A stretch of DNA of 64,000 nt from Adiantum capillus-veneris (lineage: Eukaryota > Streptophyta > Polypodiopsida > Polypodiales > Pteridaceae): positions 42,073,537-42,137,536 of the forward strand of contig CM043966.1 of the NCBI GenBank assembly GCA_014529385.2, given 5' to 3'. Positions within the stretch are counted from its first letter, which is position 1. Every line of letters begins with the position of its first letter. Below are positions 33,960 through 45,482 of the stretch, piece by piece. The position numbers and the translations under genes are program-made. The notes under the pieces were generated by a model, which did no database searches, had not been told where the DNA came from, and saw nothing but the letters and a program-made list of their open reading frames with translations.

Positions 33960-35339
33960 GTATTTTTAAGGGTTTTAGGGTGTCGAGTGGTATGGCTTAT
34001 GGCTTAAGGCTTATGTCAAGAGGTATGGATTATATTTAGCGATGTCATATATGTGATGCCTTGGAGAAAAGCCCAATCCGGTGTAGGTTAAGGTGACTAG
34101 AGTCATCCACGAGACAATAAGCGGGATATGGCAGGTAAGTAGGGAACTATTGATGCCAAGTGTGTAGGGGAACTTGAAAGTTTCTGTCCAAAAATTTCTC
34201 AGGGTACATGGATCACGATCCATCTTCCACCACTTTTGAACTTGATCTTTGATGCACTAATAGATTATGATTTTTTTAGCCTGTTCATCAATAATTTTTT
34301 GATTTGGATCAATTTTCCTCAACCAAAACTGATTTCTACAATCTGTTGTGGCAGTTATGAGAATGTTCTATTTTTGGCTCTTTTAACCACTTTCTACAAC
34401 TTTTTTGCATATGGTTCTTCTGGGAAATTAATTCCAACAGTTACCAGCTATCTACTACTCAAATCTCAGCCAAAACATTTTCAAAATTTTTTCATGAGGC
34501 CCAATCATGCTATTAACTACACTAAAAAACGTTGGAAGCACCACCACTAGTTAATCCCGTTCTCGCTTTTGTACGAAGCTCTGCCCACTCAGCACTTGCA
34601 TTTGATTTCTCCCTGTAGACTTAACTCCACCATAGACTTCTCCCCACCTTCTAACCTTACCTTGAAACTTTTCGTAACCCTGTCTTTTCATTCCCACCTC
34701 AAAACTTCTCGTAACCCCTTATTTTTCTGTCTTCTTATTGCCACCTTAGAAAGATCTTCTCATTGAGCTCTTCTCAGCAACTTACCCCGCATAAGCCACA
34801 CAGTCTCATCTCTCTACAACGCACCCTTACACTCACCACTCCTTAGCGCTACACCACGACCCCTTAGCTAGCTTCCGTGCGACCCTCGCGTAGAGAGCCC
34901 ACCACTCGGGCTACACCTGTATGCTCAGCCTTGACCACCTGGCTTCAACATTGGCTGCAACAAGAACGATTGAATCAACAATGCTCATCCCTGTCCACCC
35001 TTCTTCAAGAATAGCTTCAACAACGACCAACTTAGCAATATCAACACTAAAGACTACGGAGCTACAATGATAGTCTGCTGAGCTTGCTCCACCCGTGTTA
35101 GACACTGCCCGGTTCAAGCAATAGCAATAACAATAGCCGCCCCTCTACATCATACTCTTCGGCTACAACGACACTAATGCACTACTTCTACAACAATCCA
35201 AAGATCTATTGAGAGCCACTAAGAAACCCGTAGGCATGCTATGCAAAGGTCTACAACCCGCCGATAAGCAATAACCTGACAGTCTATGCAGCTTACACTT
35301 CCACATCTACTTGAACAACCCCTAGGTCTGCAACCCGTT
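33960..35339. other. Unassigned sequence
   Basis: About 1.4 kb with no convincing gene. A 70-codon minus-strand stretch at 34223-34011 and a plus-strand stretch at 34236-34550 are short and featureless. The right end is fixed by the start of the element C LTR. Confidence 0.45.
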
Positions 35340-35790
35340 TGTCATGCTATGACATGTACATAATGGGAGCAAATGGTACAAGATCTATCTTTCAACTTTT
35401 TACATACATACCTATATTTTCTATAATGTACATATGCATATCTAAGTATAATAATAAGCTTTCTATCTCATCTCTTCACTTCTCTCATATTTACATTCTA
35501 CACATACTAGAGTTATCCTAGATGAATAATCTACATGATGTGAATTTCTATCGCTTTCACTCTGTGTGATCTGTTGCAATTAACGTATGGATTAGTTCAT
35601 AAAATACACTTTCAGCAACTTATAGTGTTTCTGTTTGACCTAGGAAGGCTCAATGAAATACTTCTTTCACCGAATCCCATCATACTATCTCTTACAGACT
35701 ATAAGTTTTCTTTTGACGTAAGTTAGTTATCTTGCTATGAACCAAGAGGATTTGTACACACAATTAATCCCAATCATTAGACGAAACATA
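35340..35790 (+). repeat. Element C 5' LTR
   Basis: It starts TGTCATGCTATGACATG. The same sequence (TGTCTTGCTGTGAAATG) starts the downstream LTR at 41544, directly after a purine-rich tract. The body matches 41544-41674 and 42866-43195. The 3' end is placed near GAAACA at about 35788 but is uncertain by some 20 bases, because the following leader is also shared by the two copies. Confidence 0.8.
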
Positions 35791-35838
35791 TATGTAATGG
35801 TAAGCACAAAACTACTATCCCAAAGAACAACTCGTAGC

Positions 35839-35941
35839 TTGAACACGATTATCTCATCTATTAACCCTTTCATATTACCCATGATTAGCAAAGATTGAAC
35901 ACGATTATCTCATCTATTAACCCTTTCATATTACCCATGAT
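35839..35941. repeat. Perfect 47-bp direct repeat in the element C leader
   Basis: Two identical 47-base copies (35839-35885 and 35895-35941) starting TTGAACACGATTATC are separated by TAGCAAAGA. They lie between the 5' LTR and gag. No function is evident; the identity suggests a recent local duplication. Confidence 0.93.
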
Positions 35942-35997
35942 ACGATACGGCCATACCCTTGATGTTTCATCTTTGTGTTGTTTAGATATTCTCTTTT

Positions 35998-37397
35998 GTG
36001 TTCTCTTTTTGTGTGTGTGGATGCAAGAGAGAAAGAGTGGGGCTTCTTTGGTTTCTCTTCCTTCCAAACCCTAGACTTCATGGCATCTATGGTATAACTC
36101 CTTCATATATTTTTTGGAGTTCTCTCACACAACTCACTAGGACAGAAAAAGCCACACTAGATGTAGAGAAGATAGATCTTTTCTTACAAGTTGTAGGTAA
36201 AGAGTTTCAAGAAAATTTGGATCTTCTTCTTGAAGATAAAGATGCTGAGCAAGGATTGAAGACCAACTGGAATGAGGTAGAAGGTGTTGTCCCACTGCTT
36301 TCCAAACAAAAAAGAAGAAGGGACAAGATGGTAATAAGCACAACAAGTCCTTCCGCCTCAACATCTGACAAAATGGTAAAGCCTACTTTTATAGCTCCTA
36401 AGTTTGATGAGTCTATGCTAGATGAGCTTGTGAAGGGAATGCGTGAGTTGAAGGTGAATCTTGCAAAGCTTGAAGAAAAAGGCCAACCATTAGGGCCACT
36501 TCCTAGGCAAATACAGTTCAGCCCAAAGAAGGTTTTGTTAATAGATTTATTTGGTGTGATAGTACAGACCATGTTAGAAGGGATTGTGATAGTTTCACTG
36601 ATGCTTTGATAAAAGATGTTGTCTTTTTTGAGGATGGTAAAATCCACTTAAGAGAGGTAGGTCTACCCTTGAGAACTAACTTTGAAAAGGGAGGAATGCA
36701 AACCTTAGTTGAAGATATGCCAACTAACCATGCCACCTCTTCAGTTGAGGTAGCTACTTATGGAGTAAAAATTGAGCATCTTAGTGATGAAGAGGTGTGT
36801 GATTATCATGGTCAACTTTGGCCAAATTTCATGCAATTAGCTAAAAAGGGAAAGCTTACAAAAGAGATTCTACATGAAGCAGGTGATTGCATACGTCTAG
36901 AAACAGGATGGAATGATATAGTGGACTCATTGTCTGTTCATGCCTACATTACAAAATGCCAGCAAAATGAGGCTATTGTAGAAGAGAAGCACAGGCGTGA
37001 GAATGCTAATGAAGGACCATCAAAAAGTGCTTCTAGAAGTGGGGGAAGAATTGACTCAATGTCTTCCCAAACACCCCCGACACAACGAGCATCTCCACCT
37101 GAAGTACTCATGGAGGAGTCTACAACAAGAAAGAAGAAAGAGCCATCAAAAGTTAAGATAAAAGGCCAAGATTATAAACTACAATCTGATATTGAGGCTG
37201 CTACAGATTTAAATGAAGTCTTGGAGCATAGGATTTTGAATAGAAAAATTGATTTTACTCTCGGAGAAGTCCTTAGCATTGCAAAGCATGAATTCCATGA
37301 GGAGATCATTGACATCACTAAGAGAAAGAGGCAACCTCTTGCTAAGGTTTCTCGTCCACAGGTTGAAGGAGACACCTTGAAGACACAAGGGATGTAG
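35998..37397 (+). pseudogene. Element C gag, frameshifted
   Basis: The first part (about 36150-36500) contains the gag-like stretch FIAPKFDESMLDELVKGMRE. The frame changes near 36520. In the new frame FIWCDSTDHVRRDC (about 36545-36590) is a zinc knuckle whose first Cys is Phe. The long open stretch from there to 37397 carries a Ser-rich linker and the block YKLQSDIEAATDLNEVLEHR with FTLGEVLSIAKHEFHE, which precedes protease in this Ty3 lineage as I recall it. A stop at 37395-37397 separates it from protease. No single intact gag frame remains. Confidence 0.72.
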
Positions 37398-37424
37398 TTG
37401 TAAAATAAGAAGGATGATGGAGGT

Positions 37425-37862
37425 GTGGTAGGATGCTACCAATCTAGTGGGAAAGTGAAGCAAGTGCATTTCTCAAATGATGAAAAAGAAGTTGAAGCTA
37501 TTCCTAGGAGCTACTATTCACGAAGTCACTGGGCAAGCGCTACTACAGAAACTTTGGTCAAGCTAGGTGACCTTGAAGAGCCATTTGTTGCCTTGATTGA
37601 CCATGGTTTAGAAATAAACATAATGTCAAAGAGTCTCTACAACAAGTGCAAATGGCCGATGTACACATATCATGGTTGGATGGTGAAAGTAGCAAACATC
37701 TCATTCGGTGAATTGTATGCAGCATGCCGAGGTGTGAAGGTAACAATAGGTGATGTAAAAATTGATCAAAACTTCTTTGTACAGGATACATATTCAAATC
37801 ATCTTATCCAAAGCATGTTATTAATGTTCTATCCAATTTCTCACAGTTTTTGTAAACCATGA
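37425..37862 (+). pseudogene. Element C retropepsin-like protease
   Basis: The segment reads RSHWASATTETLVKLGDLEE and then ALIDHGLEINIMSK, where Asp-His-Gly is the active-site motif of this lineage instead of the usual Asp-Ser/Thr-Gly. WPMYTYHGWMVKVAN and VTIGDVKIDQNFFVQD follow as expected. The frame ends in a stop at 37860-37862, before the rest of pol. It shares a frame relation with gag broken by the stop just upstream. Confidence 0.7.
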
Positions 37863-38600
37863 AATAAATCATGACAACCTCTGAGAAAATCCTCTACCAA
37901 AGCTGAGCAAAGCATTTCATGACCATGGGGAAATGATGGGTTTTGGCCAAGTACCATTGTAAAGCAAGATTGTAGTGGTACAAAAAGAAAAAGCGTCTCG
38001 CTTGATCCAAAAATAGGTGAAACTTTCTCAACCGGCTCCTTGGTAACAAGGAATGGATCAGTATGTTTTACAAAACTTGAAGATTTGAGGAGATGTGAGA
38101 GGCAGTATGTACATAATGTATAAATAGGCCTGAAAGCGAGTGGGTTGCTACAGCCTACTGAAAATGTTTTGGGTTTGTGTGAACAAGTTTCTTTTGTAGA
38201 TACTATGGGTGAGCTTGATGCTATAATGGGGTCTAGTTTGCATCTTGAAAATGAATTTGTGGAAGTATGCTCTATGGAAATGTATCAAGTAATAGAATCC
38301 TTCAAAGAAAACCAAACACTTGGCCCAGAAGTCCATGTAGAAACTAAATACAAGAGTGTAGCAAAGAAGGTGAAGCTAGTAGCTTCACCCTTACCACCCA
38401 ACAACATGGAAAAGATTGAGCAGGCTTCTTTGCAACAAGTTTGAGGAATCCTTAAAAGATTGGGCATACCTTCACAAAGGAGACTCCAAGAGTTGCAGAT
38501 TGGTTGCGATGAGTTTCTAACATAGGAGAAGACAAAGTGCTTCAAGAAATTCTTTCAAAGCATGGTAAGGCTTTTCCATTTGAGCCACATGAGATAGGAT
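37863..38600 (+). pseudogene. Element C protease-RT linker, decayed
   Basis: Coding-like pieces are scattered here, such as 38145-38444 (LLQPTENVLGLCEQVSF, Lys/Glu-rich end). They are in several frames with stops between them. No domain is recognised. By position this is the polyprotein linker between protease and reverse transcriptase. Confidence 0.5.
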
Positions 38601-39518
38601 GTGTTGATCCTTCTTGTAACTACTATGGTAATTTTCACAATACCTCATGTGCCTTGGAATTTGCGGTCTATTCCAATTCCAAAGGCTCATTTGCCAAAAT
38701 TAGTTGAGCTACTGAATGAAAAAATCAAAATGGGGATTTCGGAGCCTTCTTGTGTTCCATATTCAAATAGGTGGTTCACAATTCCAAAGAAGAATGGTGC
38801 TCTACGCTTCATCCAAGATATGAAACCAGTGAAGAAGGTGACAATTAGAAATGTAGGTACAGGACCGATTGTGGATGAGTTTGCAGAGGTGTTTGTAGAG
38901 AAGGCAATCTACTCGATGGGAGACCTCTACTCAGGGTATGATCAATTTCAGCTTGCAATTGAAAGCAGAGACTTGACAACCATGAGGACACCTTTGGGTT
39001 TGGTAAGGATGTGTACCTTGCCACAAGGAGCAACCAACTCGGTTGCACATATGATGAATGGGATGAATAAGGTCTTACGTGACTTTATTCCTCAAATAAC
39101 AATGCCTTTCATTGATGATTTTCCTATCAAAGGATGTGAAGAAAGTGACAAAGATGAAGCTTTGGATCTCAAGGGATGTCGTAGGTTTGTGGTAAATCAC
39201 ATAAATGATTGTTATAAAATTCTATCTAGGTTGGAGGAAGTGAATCTTACTTTTTCAAGGAAAACGTTTATGTTTGGTGTCAATGAAGTACTCATTGTGG
39301 GGCACATGTGCGGTCCATATGGTAGGAAACCTTGTCCAATGAAGGAAGATGCCATCCAAAGAATGAAAGAACATGCACTAGCATCACTGAGGTTAGAAGG
39401 TTTCTGGGAGCATGTGTCTTTTATGTTATTTGGGTTCCACATTATGCACATGTACCTGAACCTCTTTATCAATTTCTTAGAAAGAATCAGAAGTTTAAAT
39501 GGACAGAAGCACATGTAA
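38601..39518 (+). pseudogene. Element C reverse transcriptase
   Basis: RT blocks are clear: IPIPKAHLPKLVELL, NRWFTIPKKNGALRFIQDM, YSMGDLYSGYDQFQLAIESR, LPQGATNSVAHMMNGM, and the active-site box MPFIDDFPIKG near 39100-39130. The thumb region (HMCGPYGRKPCP) follows. A one-base change near 39365-39375 shifts the frame, so the last 45 codons to 39518 are out of register. The correct text resumes as TSITEVRRFLGACVFYVIW in another frame. The second copy at 43226-43635 still has the unshifted frame here. Confidence 0.85.
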
Positions 39519-39982
39519 AAGCCATGAAAAAACTAAAGGAGTTGCTCCATTTAGCACCAACTTTGAGAAAGGTAGACTATGAGTGTCAAAGGCCAGTAAT
39601 TGTGACAGTAGACACAAGTCCTACAGGAATTGGATGGGAAATAGGGCCAGATGACGAAGAAGGACACAGGTATGTGGTGAGATTTAGGGCAAAGGTACTA
39701 AGTGCTTTCCAAAGAAACTATCCACAGATAAGGAGGGAGTTATGGGTTATGGTTACAGTCTTGAAAAATGGGAAATAATATCTAATTGGTGCATGTGTGG
39801 TTGTAGAAACAAATTTTCTACCACTTCTTGGGATGATTACAAGCTGCTCAACGCCACACATTGCTATGTTGTGTTGGATTTCCTACATTAAGTCCTTAAA
39901 TCCAAAGTTTAAGCACATTGTAGGTAAAGACAATATAGTGGCAGATATGCTATCAAGGGCAATGTATGAAGATGAGTCATAG
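39332..39982 (+). pseudogene. Element C RNase H
   Basis: After the frameshift the frame reads the RT-RNase H connection (FLGACVFYVIWVPHYAH) and RNase H: VTVDTSPTGIGW (first Asp), RRELWVMVTVLKNGK, a TAA at 39776-39778, then VVETNFLPLLGMI and KHIVGKDNIVADMLSRA with the final Asp. RNase H removes the RNA template during reverse transcription. Apart from the TAA the domain is continuous. Confidence 0.8.
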
Positions 39983-41485
39983 ATAAATAATGAGGGAGAT
40001 GATGGAGGCACAAAGTTCTATTCTATCTCTCATGTCAAAGGTAGCAATGTCTGCATGACTAATCCACTTGAATTGTTCTTGAAAGAGCTTTATGAAGGTG
40101 ATTGGCTTCTTATTGGAAGCTACTTGAGTACTCTAACAAAACAGGATGATTGGTCTGAAAACGCATTTAGGAGGATATACAGGAAAGAATATGGGTACTT
40201 TTTGAGGGATGGTTACTTGTGAAAGCATCCTAAACAAAAGGGTGCTACACCACAATCGGTTTTATGTAAACAAGAGACTCAAGTAAAGCTTATGCAAGAG
40301 TTTCATGAGAGTCTATGGGCTGGACATAGGGGTGTGTGCGCAACCTTCTCCAAATTGAAAGAAAAATACTAGTGGAAGGGTATGTATAAAGATGTATCTC
40401 AATTTGTAGAGTCGTGTGTAGCTTGTCAAATGTATTCAAATGTTCCACATCGTGATGGATTGCACCCTACATATCCACTAGACATGCACTATAAATGGGT
40501 TGTGGATCTAGTTGCAATTCCTTTAAGACTTTGGTAGATGAGATTATGCTTAGTTCTTCCACAAGAGGACCTAACTAACCAGGTTGAAGGGCCAACATTG
40601 AGAGCTAAAACCACAGAAGCTGTATGCAATTTCGTTCTTGATGAGGTGATTTGCTGTTATGGTTGTGTGGGAAAAATCACTGTAGACAGAGGTGAACTAG
40701 ATGTTGAGGAAGTAAGGGAGTTCTTTTCCAAACTAGGAATCAAGCTTTTTCTTACTACATCTTACAACCTTGAAGTTAATGGAAAGAGTGAAAGAGGACA
40801 TCCCCCTATCATCAAAGCTTTGGCCAAGGCTTGCGAAGGAAGAGTTGGTGAGTGGCCAAAAGTGTTGCCTTATGCTTTATGGCCTGATCGTACAACACAT
40901 AGCTCAGTAACTGGTTATATGTCTGCGGAGTTTATGTATGGTCAAAAACCCTTAATGCTAGTTGAAGATACAATTCCCACATGGGATGTACTACCTTGGA
41001 GAGAGGGGCTTAGCAGGGACGAGCTCCTGGCATTGGGCATAAGGCCACTAGAGAGAAGACCTGAAGACATTGAGGCTGCAAAAGAACGACTCAAAAATGC
41101 AAGGTTGAAAAACAAGGACTAATTTGATAAGCCACATCGGCTAAGGAGTAAAGCAATTGATAAAGGTGACTGGGTTTTAGTGTATGATAGTAGTCTTGAT
41201 AACCAGCACACAGTCATGCGTAAGTTTTCAAAAATATGGTTTGGACCGTATGTTGTAAAGCATGTGCATGAAAATGCTACTTAGAGCTTGTCTGAACTAG
41301 ATGGTACAAAAGTAAAGATTCCCATTGCAAGAAAAAGGATCAAAATGTTTAAAAGAAGAGGAGACAATGATCCAGAAGATGTTTACGAGGAGGAAGAGCA
41401 AAACACATGTGAAGATCAAAGTGAAGATAAAGCTTTGGAATCATCCAGTGAAGAAGAAAGCAAGGAAGATGTACAAGACAACTGA
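39983..41485 (+). pseudogene. Element C integrase
   Basis: The zinc-finger part is decayed: HESLWAGHRG near 40300 and CVACQMYSN near 40415-40440 are readable past stops. The catalytic core gives KWVVDLVAIP (first Asp, about 40495) and, after a stop at 40536, KITVDRGELD (second Asp) and NLEVNGKSERGH (Glu). The long open stretch 40538-41122 ends in a TAA. The C-terminal domain continues in frame to about 41485 (GDWVLVYDSSLDNQH, KIWFGPYVVKHV), with one more stop near 41282. An acidic tail of Glu and Asp ends the protein. The catalytic residues persist, but at least three stops make it inactive. Confidence 0.82.
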
Positions 41486-41543
41486 TCTTACAAAGAGAAA
41501 GTGTGGCACATACCGGAGGATGTGCAGGTTTAGAGGGGGTGGA

Positions 41544-41674
41544 TGTCTTGCTGTGAAATGTATATAATGGGAACAAATGCTACAAGATCTATCTTGCAAC
41601 TTTTTAGATACATAAGTATATTTTGTATAATGTACATATGCATATCTAAGTATAATAATAATCTTTCTATCTCA
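41544..41674 (+). repeat. Element C second LTR, first part
   Basis: It matches the start of the 5' LTR (35340-35469), beginning after the purine-rich TTTAGAGGGGGTGGA. Similarity stops at TCTATCTCA, where the ~1.2 kb insertion starts. Confidence 0.85.
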
Positions 41675-42865
41675 TTATATTATTTATCTCAAGGATAAAA
41701 TATTCTTACTTTACTGTCAGAAAATACTATGGAAAAAGCGTCAATAGTTTCGCCTCTTTAACCTGGGAAAAAATGCACTGGTTCTTTGTTTCTACTATCT
41801 CATTATCATCACACCCTAGCTAGATCCTATATCTAGGGTAACTTGCAGTATATATATATTCTATGTATTTTTCATATATTTCTTTTTAATAGCTACTAGG
41901 AAGGAATCATATCCTAGTGGGACACTAGGTGGCATGATTGTCAAAGATACACCTATTTTAATGCATTATTGCAAGGATGATTACAAACCTTTGTCAAAGA
42001 GCAATTTCATGCTTTTGTATTGCATGAGGTGTCCTTTGGAATCAAATGAAATTCTAGGCTAAGGGGACCACATGAAGACTTTTACTGCCAGAAATGGATC
42101 CTATTTTGATGATTTTTTAACACAAGATTCTAATCCAAATTTGAAAACGTATATAAAATGGAGATCATAGCTAATGAGCTGAATTTTCTACCCCTAATTT
42201 TACTTTTTTATTTGGAGCCAAGTTTGAGAAGATATGATTGAAAGACTAGACCCTAGTCTGCCCAGATCACAAAGGGACAGCTCATTTCAAACTTTGCCAG
42301 TTCCTGTTCACACTGGCTCTTCCCTCCCTTGTGCAGACCTTGAAGGTTCCATTCACCTATAAAAGGGGACCTCTTCTTCCTTGAAAAAAACTCCATGAGA
42401 GGAATTCATGAGATGATCCATGAGTGAGTGAGAGGATTGTTGCCTTATTATACTTAACCATTAATATAAGCCTAAGCCTACACTTGCTCCTAGAGGAAAA
42501 CTAGCCATTCTTGTAAGCTATACTTGGAAGATCAACTCTAATCAAAGAAATTCTTGGTCTTGGTGCATCAATCAAAACTAAAGTCTTTCCTTTTCTTCTC
42601 TCTTCATCATAATGGTGAACAACTCCCGAAGAGTTCGTCAAGTAAAGTGTGTTTTACTTTGATATTTTGTTGGTTTCTTATTTCTTTTCCATCCCTAATC
42701 CAACATATATCTTTAATTTCATCTCTCTCCCTAACCAAATCTATATCTCTCACTCTTAGAAAGTCATTCTCCCTTTAAAATTCCAGGTTCTCCTTGCTTC
42801 AGCTACATCTCTCCCCGCAGTATCCTTATTGCCTATGGGCAAGAATAGGGATTGCGAGGGAAACT
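41675..42865. mobile_element. Unidentified ~1.2 kb insertion inside the element C LTR
   Basis: This block is absent from the 5' LTR, which reads straight through the same point. I see no protein domain in it. The flanks may hold an imperfect 5-bp duplication (TCTCA at 41670-41674 and TCTTA at 42871-42875). There is no clear TG...CA terminus or inverted repeat. It could be a solo LTR or a small non-autonomous element. Confidence 0.55.
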
Positions 42866-43195
42866 TCTCTTCTTATCACTTCTTCCATATCTATATTTTA
42901 CATATACTAGAGTTATCCTAGATGAATAATCCACATGATGTGAATTTCTATTGCTTTCACTTTGTGCTATCTATTGCAATTAATGTATGGATTAGTTGTA
43001 AAATACACTTTCAACAACGTATAGTGTTTCTCTTTGGCCCAGAAAGGCTTAATGAAATATTTCTTTCATCAGATCTCATCATACTACCTCTTATATACTA
43101 TAAATTTCCTTTTGACGTAACTGTAGTTATCTTGCTAGGAAACAAGAGGATCTGTACACACAATTAATCCCAATCATTAGACAAAACACATATAT
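42866..43195 (+). repeat. Element C second LTR, second part
   Basis: The LTR match resumes around 42866-42881 and runs in step with 35478-35790. Shared blocks include ATACTAGAGTTATCCTAGAT and CACACAATTAATCCCAATCA. The match continues past the expected LTR end into the leader. Confidence 0.85.
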
Positions 43196-43635
43196 AATGT
43201 AAGCACAAAATTACAATTCCAAAGAAAGTGAAAAGATGAATCTTTGGATCTCAGAGGATGTCGCAGGTTTGTGGTAAATCACATAAGTGATTGTGATAAA
43301 ATTTTATCTAGGCTGGAGGAAGTGAATCTTACATTTTCAGGGAAAAATTCTATGTTTGGTTTCAATGAAGTGCTCATTGTGGGGCCCATGTGCGGGCCAT
43401 ATGGTAGGAAACCTTGTCCAACAAAGGTAGATGCCATCCAAAGAATGAAAGAAACAAGCACTAGCATCACTGAGGTCATAAGGTTTTTGGGAGCATGTGT
43501 CTTTTATGTTATTTGGATTCCACACTATGCACATATAGCTGATCCTCTCTATCAACTTCTTAGAAAGAATCAAAAGTTTAAATGGACAGAAGCACATGTA
43601 AAAGCCATGAGAAAGCTAAAGGTTTTGTTTCAGTC
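43196..43635 (+). pseudogene. Second element C internal region: leader fused to RT/RNase H fragment
   Basis: Bases 43196-43224 match the leader after the 5' LTR (about 35797-35826). From 43226 the sequence matches 39143 onward, so ~3.3 kb is missing between them. The coding part reads GCRRFVVNHISDCDKILSRL through HMCGP-type thumb text (here GPMCGPYGRKPCP) to SITEVIRFLGACVFYVIW and KAMRKLKVL in one frame without the frameshift found in the first copy. It is truncated near 43635 at the 3' end of element D. Confidence 0.82.
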
Positions 43636-43639
43636 ATCA

Positions 43640-44788
43640 CTTGAGCTTGTATCTTCTTCAACTTGGCTTGTGCCTTGGTTGCCTTTTTGTTATGTATGGT
43701 AGGTAGTTCCTCTTGTCTTAAAGGATCATAATATCTTTTAAATTTACTCCCATTGAGGAATCGAATGGTTTCAACTCCATCAAGAGTTTCCACACGAATG
43801 GTACCTTGTAGGGTGATTTTGCATACTCTATATGGTCCTTTTCCCGCATATTTCAACTTTTCTTCTCGTTACGCACTCCATACATAAGGAATTTATCACC
43901 AACATTGACATATTTGTTCTTTAGATAACGGTCAAACCATTTCTTCCTCCTAGCTTTCTCCACAGGTGCATTTTGCACAGCCAATTATCTTTCTTCATCT
44001 AACCTCTCAAGGATATATAAACAATCAACTAAATGTTTATCATCCCAACCTTCTTGTGAAGCTACACGTAGACTAGGAATTACAAACTCCCATGACATAA
44101 CTGCTTCTTGGCCATATACCATTTTGAATGGTGTACAATTAATAGCCACTTTGTAAGAAGTACAATAAGCACATAGAGCTAAAGTCAGCTTCAAATCCCA
44201 ATCTGTGCAATGAGCTTCCATTGTTTTGGTCAAGATAGAAATTAAGGTCTTGTTAGTGCTCTCAACTTGGCCATTTGCTTGTGGGTAATAAGGTGTGGAC
44301 TTATGGTGAGTTTTCATGAAGTTGGTAGTGAGTTTATTTATCGCTCCATTTATAAAATGAGTACCATTGTCACTCACAATCTCAAAGGGACAACCAAATC
44401 GTGTAATAATGTTCTCAAGGAGAAACTTGGTAGTTGACCTTGCATCAGCCTTGCATGTCGCCCTGGCTTCCACCCACTTTGTCACATAGTCAGTGAAAAC
44501 AATAATAAATCGAGATTGAGTATTACGAGCTACCGAACTAATTGGGCCTACAAAGTCTAAACCCCATTTTTTAAATGGTTGAATCACTTTAATAGGATGT
44601 AAGGGCATCCTATCCTTCTGTTGTGTGATCTTGTAATGTTGGCATTCATCACACCCTTTGGCAAAAAGTGATACATCTTTGAATAAGGTAGGCCACCAAT
44701 AGCCTGATTGCAACACCTTCCTAGCAGTTAGTTCCCCTGAAAAATGTCCTCCGGCTATACCTAGGTGAGACTCTTGCAGTATGTACAA
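43640..44788 (-). pseudogene. Element D integrase
   Basis: The zinc finger is readable as ESHLGIAGGHFSG and CDECQHYK. The core holds the three catalytic positions in WGLDFVGPI, IVSDNGTHF and NGQVESTNKTL. The frame is shared with RNase H upstream, separated only by a stop near 44810. The open stretch ends at 43985; the C-terminal domain continues after a break as KYAGKGPYRVCKITL and RFLNGSKFKRYYDP (43856-43640), then is cut at the junction with element C. The catalytic triad itself is unbroken. Confidence 0.85.
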
Positions 44789-44812
44789 ATACTCACCCTC
44801 ACAGGCACAACG

Positions 44813-45415
44813 TCAAAGAATATCGTCATTCCCTAGCTTGTAGAGAGTTCCTGCAATTAGAGAATAAGGTTCACATTCTTTTAACAGTTTTTGAGCTATA
44901 TCTTTATGAAACTTTTTGGGTGGAAAACCATTAACTAAAAAGTCCACAATCTTCTCACTCCATTCAGGCATGGTCTCAACTAGGAACAAGGGCAATTTAT
45001 CATCAATTCCAATAGGGGCTTCACCATTGGGTATGCAAGACAAATGATCCGCCATGACATGTCTTTTATCGGGTCTCACCACAACAATAAAATCAAACTC
45101 AAGAAGAGTTAACAACCATCATGTAATTATTCCCATGTAACAAGGTTTATTTACTAGATACAACAATGCTTGATGATCAACATATAAAACAAACTTGTTG
45201 GCAAGAAGGTAGTAGTGAAATTTCTTCACTGCGTAAATCATAGCTAAACCTTCCCGTTCGGTAGTGGTGTAGCTCCTCTCAACATCATTTAATTGACGAC
45301 TTGCAACGCTAATGGGGTATTCTAATTTGTGTTCTCCTCGTTGAGCTAGAACATACCAAATAGCAATGTTTGATGCATCAATATGCACATGAAAAATTAT
45401 ATTCCAATCAAGCAC
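44813..45415 (-). pseudogene. Element D RNase H
   Basis: HVHIDASNIAIWYVL gives the first Asp, TEREGLAMIYAVKKFHYYL the Glu, LYVDHQALLYLVNKP the second Asp, and KRHVMADHLS the last Asp. A single stop at about 45116-45118 splits the domain, and another near 44810 separates it from integrase. Both lie in one continuous frame. Confidence 0.82.
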
Positions 45416-45482
45416 TCATAGAATAGGAGCACTTGCCAAAGTCTTTTTTTAATGACTCATAAGCATGGTCACACTCCGTGGT

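Larger units (their letters stand above)
35340..43635 (+). mobile_element. Element C: Ty3/gypsy element with a second, mostly deleted copy in tandem
   Basis: An LTR at 35340 and its partner at 41544 bound an internal region with gag, protease, RT, RNase H and integrase in Ty3 order. The downstream LTR is split by a ~1.2 kb insertion and does not end the element. It continues into the same leader sequence that follows the 5' LTR and then, across a deletion, into a second piece of the RT/RNase H region (43226-43635). The arrangement is therefore LTR-internal-LTR-internal(deleted). All coding parts carry stops or frameshifts. The lineage differs from elements A, B and D (RT box FIDDFPIKG, protease motif IDHG). 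Confidence 0.85.

Noticed and set aside
34236-34550. 104-codon plus-strand open frame as a gene
   Set aside because: Featureless, no motif and no support from neighbours.
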